Positions 55,572 to 64,000 of a stretch of 64,000 nt of DNA are shown here, piece after piece (position 1 is the first letter of the stretch; each line of letters begins with the position of its first letter). The notes beneath the pieces were generated by a model. The model did not search any database. It saw only the letters and a list, made by a program, of their open reading frames with translations, and had not been told where the DNA came from. Origin of the DNA: Onchidella celtica. Its lineage: Eukaryota > Mollusca > Gastropoda > Systellommatophora > Onchidiidae. The position numbers and the translations under genes are program-made. Where the stretch lies: the NCBI GenBank assembly GCA_963931925.1, contig OZ007579.1, positions 48,708,771 to 48,772,770 on the forward strand, in the 5' to 3' direction.

Positions 55572-58500
55572 CTGTACGAGCACGAGGGCAAAGAAGGAAC
55601 ATTCCAGATATAAATAAAAGAAGGTCCAAACTCATTTTAGTAACGAATGGTGAAAAGTATGTTAGACAGTTTCACACTGCCAGAGAATAAAATAGAACTA
55701 TGGAATAATTTAATAGCCTTGCAAGCTTTATTAACAAAATTTTTTTTTTTTTAAATTCCCAAGGCCAGTGACTTTAATCTTGCCTAAGGTAAGAGAAACA
55801 TTGTTCTTTGGACTGTCTAGATAGCATAGCCTCTGGAATCATTAGAGCACCCAAGGCTTTTCCACTACGGCAAAGTGATCTCTACACAAAAAGCATGTTT
55901 CCATTTGCTACATTACCTACAATTTTCGTTGTATTTTTTTTTCTTACCCATTCCTGCCTAAAGCGCCCCGATACGACATGCTCGCATCTATCTAATGCGA
56001 CTGGATGCGACCATTGCATGTGGATCGATATCTATTCTGATAGGGCATTCATTTATTTACAGTTTGGTACCATATTCATCAACGCTGGATAATATATATA
56101 TATTTTTTTTGAATATCAGTCGGCCGGAAATTAGACTTACTTCTCTTTGCTTAGGCATCTGGGCATGAAGAATGGGAAGCCACTTCCCTCAGGGATTGCG
56201 CTTATATTCTTTCACCAGCTTTTAGGCAGAAAAAAGTTAATCAGATGTGTTTCAAACCATTTTCTCACCTCACTGAATTCCTCCAGAGTACTTCGTTTTC
56301 CGAGGTTTCCGAACAGACGACGACACTGCCGCTCTACCCAATCTCGTCTGTCTTTCGTGATCTTATCCCAGAGTTTCTCCACATAAGGTTTCACGTACTT
56401 ATAAACTTTCTTCGTACTACTTTTAATTTTGCTCCAGACCTTCTTCACTTTTGCTTTAGCTTTGTTATAGGTTTTTTTCAGCCACCCTCTCTTTCTCATA
56501 TGACGGAGAACGGCTCTCCTGGTACCACCGTCACTGAAAGCCTGGAATGAAGAAGATGTTTTCCATAATTTTGAACATTTGTATACTTCTTTTATCCCCA
56601 TTTGGGAAATTTATCTTAGTGTCCTTGCAGCCCAGTTACAACTGGAGCAGGCACGTCGTCGCCACAGTGCAGCGCCGTTTGGCGGTTTTGTTGTTGTTGT
56701 TGTTATTTTGATGGGGGAAAGGGGAGGGGGGGGGGTGGTTGGGATAAATTTTTATTTAATTTTACGAGGGTGGCATCCGGTTCGGGCTGTTCTTCTGAGA
56801 CTGAGTATCCAATCAACAAAAGTTTACGTAGGCTGCTAAGGAAATAAGGACAATTGAACATCGATCGGCCAGCGCGCTCTACACTTTTAGTATTTAATGA
56901 TGCCGTTTCTGTCCAATAGACTTCCAAAGGCGTACGCCCAGTTAAACTCCCCCCCCCCCCCCCATCAGTTTCTCGTGTATGTATATAAATTTTAAAATAT
57001 CCTGCCCATGCCTACACATAATTAAAACTGAAAGTAAACCTTGTCAGTTACCTACAGGCTTACATTCAGTTCAAACTAATAGTCAGGCCTATCAGTTCCC
57101 CATGAGGATAGACCATCAGTTCAGCCTAAGGATCCATAGAGTTGAGAATAAGAGTCCTGTCCGTGAGTTTCCCATGTTGTGCTCACGAGCAATTAGGAGT
57201 AATGTAGTCATGCCCCTTAATTTCCCACGGGCTTCCACAGAGTAAAAGTTTGTCCCCCAGTTCTCAAGAAACATTCATGGAGTTAAACAGTCATTCATAG
57301 AGTTAAGGATAATAGTTTGTCTCTCCGTAGACTTCCAAAGAGTTAACAATAATAATCTAGTCCCCGGCGTTTCTATAGATCTTATACTTTTTTTTTATAG
57401 TCGAGCTCATTAATCATTCTGAGCGACACATTGCGCTTTGCACGATCAACGGCAATTCATCTCTCTGTCAGAAAGTCTGGTTGCAAATTGATTTGACCCC
57501 CATCAACCTTAACAATCAAAGTAACGTACTTAATAAATATGCCATTAAGAAAAGGATCGGTCTTCTCCTTCCAATCCTCAAATCCTTTTTACATCTTCTG
57601 CAAGAAATCAAGGTGATATGTCACCAATTCATCAATTACCGCCATCTGGTCTCTCATACTTAGATAATAATAATGATAATAATGGATGGCATTTATATAA
57701 CGCATATCCATTTAAAATGCTCTATGAGCTTTACAGAAGCAACATGTCAACCACAGAGCAGAATGGAGCGCCTGCGAAGCGCTCAACACACTACACTGCT
57801 TCTTTCTCTCTCCCTGTCTCGCTCACTCTCTCTCTCTACCTCTCTATCTAAGAGAAATTGTAACGCAGCCTGTTAGGCGCAGTTCACAACTCACAACGGT
57901 TCACAACTCAAATAATATTTGAATATTTATTAATAACAATATATGTTTAATAATGAATAATAAATTTTGTTGTTGCTGGTGGTGGGATAGGCCCTAAAAT
58001 GATATTTATTCAAAAACAATAACAGCCACAAAAGCAACAGCAGCAACAACGGCAACACAAATACAAAAAATGGTTGTACGACAATGTTGGGATTTCCAAG
58101 ATTTCAAAATTGTGTTTTCCCTATCATGTTCAGATATAAATTAACTTATTTTTTATTCATTTTTTAAACCGTCCAAAGTTTTTGTTCTTGTCTATGATGA
58201 TGTCGACGTTCTTGTTGTACAGGAACGACGTGCTATTATTTTTAAGTTTCAGGACCAAGTTCCTCTAGATTGAATGATTATTTAATGGCTAAGAAGTGCA
58301 ATTTTGGTTTCTTAGATACGTCATGTCTGCTTTTGCTCCTCACAGTGGACAATCCGTCATTGGTCTACTATATGGCATTGTTATGTCAGACTTATGCCAA
58401 CTGGCAAATGACGGTTTATTGCATTCCTCAGTATGGGGACTGTCAGATAATATTCCAGAAAAAGAAATGCGTCAATAAGAATATAATTTATGATCCAATA

Positions 58501-58912
58501 GAATTGTGATTAGTCACCAAATTACAGGAAACGAAACAGTTTCTTTTTAATATCCTTAAAGGGTCAAAAATAAATTATGCCATTAACGTAAAGCAGTGAT
58601 GAATCAAGTTTTAAATGATCACCGAAGGAGATGCTGCTGAGTAATGGCAAAACAAAATTTGGCCTTAGCTTCAAACAAATGAAAGGATTGAAATGTGATC
58701 CCTACCTCGCGGACTTTGTCTGCAGCATCCCTCACCAGCTCATGAAGTGCGGCTTCCGCTTCAGCGACATCATCATCATCAGTTGGTCCAACGCCATTGT
58801 CAGTCTCTTCGGGATCCCTGTCCTGTGGATCGGACTTTTCCGGCTGAGATTTGGCCAATTCTGCCGTGGCCAGTGCTAGCAATAGCACCAGCAGAAGTCC
58901 CCGTGCTTTCAT
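55359..58912 (-). CDS. Secreted cationic peptide precursor, three exons
   Basis: Three minus-strand exons join by phase-0 GT-AG introns into a 230-residue precursor. Residues 1-17 (MKARGLLLVLLLALATA) are a signal peptide. Residues 18-69 are acidic, with DDDD and many Glu. Residues 70-160 are strongly basic: after a processing site MRKR (84-87), a 62-residue segment (88-149) starting GWLKKTYNKAK carries 21 Lys/Arg against 5 acidic residues, four Trp, an amphipathic Lys-Val-Lys-Lys pattern and a single Cys (142). It ends at Leu149 before Gly-Lys-Arg, the classic amidation and cleavage signal. Residues 161-230 are an acidic tail with two Cys. The acidic-basic-acidic order suggests a charge-neutralised antimicrobial-type or signalling precursor. 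I recognise no named family. A longer start (58,936) would spoil the signal peptide. Confidence 0.7.
56269..56541 (-). other. Exon 2: basic peptide and amidation signal
   Basis: 91 codons. Acceptor TTCATTCCAG|GCT, donor AGTGAG|GTGAGA, phase 0 at both ends. Without this splice the frame would run 18 more codons to a stop at 56,212. Confidence 0.7.
56542..58705 (-). other. Intron 1 of the cationic-peptide gene
   Basis: 2.16 kb. It contains poly-G/C runs (56,724-56,737; 56,949-56,964), a short CT array at 57,800-57,850 and AT-rich DNA. No competing exon was recognised. Confidence 0.6.
58706..58912 (-). other. Exon 1: signal peptide and acidic pro-region
   Basis: 69 codons, ending GTCCGCGAG|GTAGGG. 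The donor is at 58,705, phase 0. Confidence 0.7.
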
Positions 58913-59311
58913 TATGAGTCTACTGTAACACATCATAATACATTGTCTTAATATAACATAACTGGACAGAGCTATACATTATTTAAGAGAGAACAATCAG
59001 GGGCACCGCATCTCTTCCTCCCACTAAAAGATGGCGGCAATTCGGGTTGCCATCTAGCATACCCCATTCCAGACAAAGGAAGGGCAGGGGACTATCAGTT
59101 GCAGCCCACACAAAAGCACACAAAAGTGCGCACCATTAAAAAATATTTTTTGTTTAAAGCTTGCCCTCCTTTTGTCTCGCGTAGAGGCACCATAGGATGA
59201 ACAGTGACTTGAACTACTTCCCGCTCTAGTTTATCGACATATCTCTGTGTATAACAGTAACCATGTCCGATTGAACCAGTGCCAAACAACTGATTGTCAT
59301 AATAAATTCGA

Positions 59312-59640
59312 GATGATTTCTCTAAAAAGTGATCAACGCCCCTCCACCGAGTGATTTCTCTGACCAGATGGTGAACGCCCTTCCACGGATTGATTCCTCT
59401 AACCAAGCGGTCAGCGTTCTTACATAGGGTAATTCCTCTAACCAAGCTGTCAACGTCCTTTTCATAGAGTCATTCCTCTGATCCTTCTACGGGGCGATTC
59501 CTCTCACCAAGCGGTCAACCATTTTGATGGGGTGATTCCTCTGACCATGCGGTTAACGTTTTTTCATGGGGTGATTCCTCTAACCAAGTAGTCAATGTCC
59601 TTGCCCGGGGTGATTCCTCTCACCAGGTGGTGAGACGAAA
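59312..59640. repeat. ~39-bp minisatellite
   Basis: About nine diverged units built on 'tgattcctctaaccaagcgg' plus 'tcaacgtcctt'. Confidence 0.9.
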
Positions 59641-59744
59641 CCAAAGATTAACGATAAATATATCTCCAATAACCAGGTTTTTAATTTTGACCAATCATTG
59701 CCTTTCTGAATGAAAGAACAATGGTAGTGTGTCAGATCTCTAGC

Positions 59745-60600
59745 GCAGACAGAATTGCTACATTTTTTACTGATCACCAGAGCAATGACAGAACTGTCAT
59801 TATTTTAATTGATCTCTAGGGCGACGACAGAACTATGGCATGTTGACTTATTCATTAGGGGTTAACAGAACTGTGGTATTTTTTCCTCATCTCTTTACTG
59901 ATCCGATCGGGAAAAACTGTGGCTTGTTGACGGATCTTTATAGTGCACTGACAGAACTGTGGGATGTTGACTGGTCTCTAGTGCAATGACAGAACTGTGG
60001 GATGTTGACTGGTCTCTAGTGCAATGACAGAAGTGTGGCATCTTGGCTTATCTCCAGTGCACTGACAGAACTGTGGGATCTTGACTAATTTCTAGTGCAA
60101 TGACAGAGCTGTGGGATGTTGACTGATCTCTGGTGCAATAAGAGAACTTTGGCATGTTGACTGATCTCCAGTGCAATGACAAAACTGTAGTACGTTGACT
60201 GATCTCTGGTGCAGAGACAGATCTGTGACATGTTGACTGATCTCTAGTGCAGTGACAGGACTCTGTGGCGTGTTGTCTGATCTCTAGAGCAATGATAGAA
60301 ATGTGACATGTGACTGATCTCTGGTGGAATGGCAGGTGGCTGATCTCTAGAGTGATGACAGAAGTGTGGCATGTTGACTGACCTCTCGCCAACTGACAGA
60401 ATTGTGGCAGTTTGTCTTATCTCTAGGGCAATGACAGAACGTTGGTGTGTTGACTGATCTCAGGTGCATTGACAGAACTGTGATCTGTTGACTGATCTCT
60501 AGTGAAATGGTAGAACTGTGGCATATCGACTGATCCATTCCGAGCCAGAAAAAATCTGGCTTGTTGACTGATTTTTAGTGCACTGTCATTATTGGTGGTC
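59745..60600. repeat. ~37-bp minisatellite
   Basis: More than twenty diverged units built on 'ttgactgatctctagtgcaa' plus 'tgacagaactgtgg'. The repeated His/Ser frames through it on the minus strand are not genes. Confidence 0.92.
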
Positions 60601-61190
60601 GCTGGTCATAAGAGAAAGCTGTGAATGCAAGGTCATTAGAAAATGAACATGAATTACAATGACATCCCATGACGTACCTGATATGTATACTGGAACAACT
60701 TGTGAGCTGTCAGAAAGTATACTGAGGCAAGTGAAGTCTTTGCCCACTGGTACTCACAAGTCTCACAAAGGAAATATTTATACAAGTGAGGGGATGTTTG
60801 TAATTACGCATCTCACACCTCGTACTGACTCTCTGACACCAAATGTGAGAAAGGAGTTGATAGTTTGTAACTGTAGCCCAAAAATGATTTGTCATTTCTG
60901 TAATTTAGGCCGTGGGTCATACCGACCCAGAGCTGTGTTTTTCTTCAATCTGTAACTAGACAAGAGTGTGGACCTGGTTATTGAAATTTGGTGTACTCTA
61001 AAATTCAATGAGTAAAAATGTCTTTGAGTCAATTTTGACAAAGCAGATTACATATATTATGTACAGCCCCCGTATTTCATGGTATGAAAACCAAGATTTC
61101 AAAAGTTAATGTCACTCATATCATAGAATGGCTATAATGATAATTTGGCAATGGTGGGTCTGATGTAATCGACTATTTGGAGATTGGGAA
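60601..61190. other. No gene recognised
   Basis: The 98-codon plus-strand frame from 60,659 has a Cys-rich end (CNCSPKMICHFCNLG) but no partner exon, signal peptide or recognised domain. Confidence 0.45.
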
Positions 61191-61194
61191 GAGC

Positions 61195-61402
61195 CATTGT
61201 TTTTGCTACATTCTGAGTCTGGGTCAGTGGCGACACACAAAAGCAAATTAGGGAGGTTCATTCATTTTGTTGTGTTCCGGGTCTGGGCCAGTGGCGACCC
61301 ACGATAGCAGATTAGGAAATTTCATATTTTTCCTATATTCCGAATCCGAGTTAGTGGCGACCCATTCTAGCAGATTAAGAAGGTTCATTATTTTTCCACA
61401 CA
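61195..61402. repeat. ~65-bp tandem repeat, three copies
   Basis: Units share 'cagtggcgacccac' or 'tagtggcgacccat', then 'agcagattaggaa' and a T-rich end. Confidence 0.9.
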
Positions 61403-61404
61403 TC

Positions 61405-62194
61405 CTTGGGGGAGACTTCAACACACACAGTACCATCTGAGGCAGATCCTCAACCAATCCTCACGGAAAGGTTGTAGAGAAGCTCCTTTTGAATGACGGA
61501 ACCCAAAAATGCAGATGTACACCAATCCACAGGTACGCCGACCTCGCGGTTTCCGTGCGAAGCGATCCACGACAGACCATCTCATCCGTCTGAACAGCTT
61601 CATCCGAGAAGCCTTCGCTTCTAAACAGCACGTCGTTGGAATTTTCTTTGACCTGGAAAAAAGCCTTCTATACAGCCCGGAGGCAAGGTATACTGAAATA
61701 TATTCATGGACTTGAACTAAGTGACAAAGGTACCGGTCTTTTCCAGAACTTCCTTAGCGACCGCTCCTTCTAGACGCCCATCACAACACTTAAAAAGACC
61801 ACATGGTGACTTTAAACCCACTAAAATCTTCATAAAACCAAGATGGCAGGAAAGATGGATCAAGCAAACAAATAAACTCCACTTGGACAGTGGACCCATG
61901 GCTCACAACAAACTCGGAGAGATGATATTGTCTTTAATAGACTCCGTCTGACCTCACAGAACGTTTTTTTTTACTAAGGGAGTAGATCCCCCCGATTGTG
62001 TGGCATGTAAATACCAACTATCAATAAAATACATTTTAAGTTCATGCATATCCGGAGAAAGCACTATGGCTGCGGATCCATGAAAGTATTGTTTTCTGAC
62101 CTGGATCCGAAACTGATCTTTCTGAGAGAGGCTAAGATCTACAGCTTGATTTAATAACTTTTATACACATTTACAAAACGTTTTCCATATCTAT

Positions 62195-62232
<38 letters not shown>

Positions 62233-62385
62233 AGAATTTTACCAATGTGTTAAAACTATATCAATGTATTTAATTCTATGTTAGACTTGACAGCTCTGAA
62301 TGCGAAGTATAAATAAAGAAAGTTTACCCAGTCAGACCGTGAAGGGCGCAAAGTGGCCGTTATCGTGCCGACGCTCTGTAAAAAC
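61405..62385 (+). mobile_element. Jockey/I-like LINE (copy 3), internally deleted
   Basis: It opens with an endonuclease fragment (cctt-gggggagacttcaac, GDFN-like), jumps to the RT block FRAKRSTTDHLIRLNSFIRE and ASKQHVVGIFFDLE, jumps again to the tail motif WQERWIKQTNKLHLDSGP, and closes with the shared 3' end including (AT)n at 62,198-62,230 and 'cgcaaagtggccgttatcg' at about 62,347. At least two internal deletions. Dead. Confidence 0.75.
62198..62230. repeat. (AT)n microsatellite
   Basis: About 16 AT/TA units in the 3' UTR of LINE copy 3. Confidence 0.97.
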
Positions 62386-62394
62386 GTAAAATCA

Positions 62395-64000
62395 AACAAA
62401 TCAAACAAACATAGATCTCACATTAGTCCACCCAACACTCAAAATAGATTACTCCTGGTCTGTCTTGAATAGTCTTCATGGATCAAACCACTTTCCAATT
62501 TGTCCCACCACTGATCAACCACGGCCAACAATCCAGCCGACTGGGTGGAACTTTGCCCGGACTGACGGGGCAGAGTTCCACAGAAAGTGCACTCAGTTAT
62601 TTACGCCCACTATTGTAAGCACAGTCAAGCAATTCCAGGAGAATTTGCTCAGAACTGTATCCCCAAAACCTCTAGGGCTCCAGGTAAAGACTAACCATGG
62701 TTCACGGAAGCCTGCGAGCGGGCCATTGAGGAACACGAAACAGGCTTCCTTGAATTAAAACACAACCCTAACACCCAGAGCATGACGAAATTCAAACAAG
62801 AGGGAGCGAAAGAACGTAGAACGATCAGGGAAAGCAAGAGAGGCTCGTGGAGACACTTCATATCCCAGAACAGTAGCCGCACCCCACTTGAGAAAATCTG
62901 GAAAATGATCAAGAAAATTAAAGTCTCTGCTACCACCTCTGAAATCGGACTGTTCAAAAAGGAAGAGGGGTTCCTCGCAGAAAAGGAAGATGAGGTCACA
63001 AACGAATTAGCTTCATCTTTGGCGGCTAACTCTCCCAGCGATCGTTACTCGACCCCCTTTTAAAATTTCAAAATCAAAGCTGAAAAATCGCCCCTCGATT
63101 TCTCAATCGTAGGTTCTTTCCCCAACAACGAAACTTTTGCAACTGAAGAATTAACATCCAGTCTAAGCGAGGCCAGTCACACAGCACCTGGCCCCGACCA
63201 GATACATAACGAAATTCTAAAACACCTCAACCCCCCCCCCCCCACCCCCTACTCACATTGTATCATATCTGGACCTCAGGAACCGTTCCTCTAACCTGGA
63301 GGAAAACTAGCATTGGCTCCATCCTAAAACCTGGCAAAGATCAGTCGGACCCCCAAAATTACCGAATCATAGTTTTCACCAGATACGTTGGCAATCTGAT
63401 GAAGCGAATGGTGACCAAACGTCTTAACTGGAAGTTGGAAAACAGCCATTCCCTCTCCACTTTTCATTGCGGTTACCGTGCAAAGCGATCCACGATAGAC
63501 CATCTCGCCCGCCTGGAGAGCTTCATCTGAGAAGCCTTCGCTTCTAAACAGCACGTAGTTGGGATTTTCTTTGACCTGGAATAACGCCTTCGACACGACC
63601 TGGAGGCCAGGTGTACTGAGAGATGTTCATGGGCTTGAACTAAAGGGTAAGGTATCGGTCTGTGTCCAGAATTTCCTTAGTGATCGTTCCTTCCAGGTGA
63701 AGGTGAACTCCACTGTCTCTTATCAATATGATCAAGAGCAGGAAGTGCCCCAGGCCATATTTTATCCCCCACTCTATTCAATATTAAAATTAATTCAATT
63801 ACTAAAACCCTTTTACAAAACGTTGACTGCTCCTCGTACGTAGACGACTTTCTCGTCTACTACAGGGACCTCTGGTGGATGGAATAGAGCGGAAACTGCA
63901 ACTGCAACTTAACACTGTCCAGAGGTGGGCAGAAACAAACGGATTTAAATTTTCTCCCCAAAAACCGCGGCAGTCCGCTTTAGTAATAAAAAGAAATTTC
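62395..64000 (+). mobile_element. Jockey/I-like LINE (copy 4), endonuclease end to RT, cut by window
   Basis: It begins within the endonuclease (IDYSWSVLNSLHGSNHFPI, the GSDHFP box). RT blocks follow: TSIGSILKPGKDQSDPQNYR, CGYRAKRSTIDHLARLESFI, QHVVGIFFDLE and SYVDDFLVYY (the catalytic F/Y-x-DD box) near 63,835, and then NGFKFSPQK. Several stops, frameshifts and a 13-C run at 63,229 within the coding part show decay. The 3' part lies beyond the window. Confidence 0.8.

Noticed and set aside
60048-60538. Minus-strand frames with repeating SLEISQ-type motifs
   Set aside because: Readings of the 37-bp minisatellite.
60659-60955. 98-codon frame with a Cys-rich end
   Set aside because: No signal peptide, partner exon or recognised domain. 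Kept only as a note.

Overview
The window is animal nuclear DNA, almost certainly from a marine or freshwater invertebrate and most plausibly a mollusc (a gastropod fits best). The case rests on split genes with GT-AG introns, a dense mixture of RTE-, Jockey/I- and CR1-like LINEs, Ty3/gypsy, Helitron, Polinton, piggyBac, hAT and Harbinger debris, very long GACA/GATA, GAAA, GT and CT microsatellites, many poly-G/poly-C runs, and no operon-like packing. The species cannot be fixed from sequence alone.

Layout. 0-3 kb: a LINE tail, a tRNA-like SINE head and a large GACA/GATA array. 5.8-9.1 kb: a mosaic of broken mobile elements, namely an RTE tail, a Harbinger transposase end, two adjacent Polinton genes (penton-like capsid protein and packaging ATPase) and an intron-containing transposase-like gene with a DNCAGQNKN motif. 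13-18 kb: two LINE tails, one in an inverted pair, and a deleted Helitron. 19.7-20.7 kb: a LINE with RNase H. 21-32.4 kb: a repeated locus with a small secreted-peptide gene at 30.6 kb, interrupted by an RTE LINE and a gypsy fragment. 31-42 kb: solo LTRs, tandem repeats, an A/C-biased block and a short piggyBac-like element. 41.8-46.6 kb: a gypsy element with two LTRs and the unusual order integrase then reverse transcriptase, a hAT-like MITE in one LTR, and no gag. 47.5-48.6 kb: a THAP zinc-finger gene (two exons seen). 48.9-52.9 kb: a second copy of the peptide locus with a second secreted-peptide gene. 53-54 kb: another LINE tail. 55.4-58.9 kb: a three-exon gene for a secreted, strongly cationic, probably amidated peptide flanked by acidic propieces. 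59-64 kb: minisatellites and two Jockey-like LINE copies.

How it fits together. Four candidate host genes stand out: the paralogous secreted peptides at 30,607 and 50,772, the THAP-domain gene, and the cationic-peptide gene. The paralogues share signal and pro-regions almost exactly but differ completely in the last third, a pattern seen in defence, pheromone and venom peptide families. The cationic gene has signal, acidic pro-region, Lys/Arg-rich segment with Gly-Lys-Arg amidation signal, and acidic tail, each region largely on its own exon and joined by phase-0 introns. These three peptide genes are the best candidates for undescribed biology. Nearly everything else is decayed mobile DNA, often nested, which gives a relative order of events.
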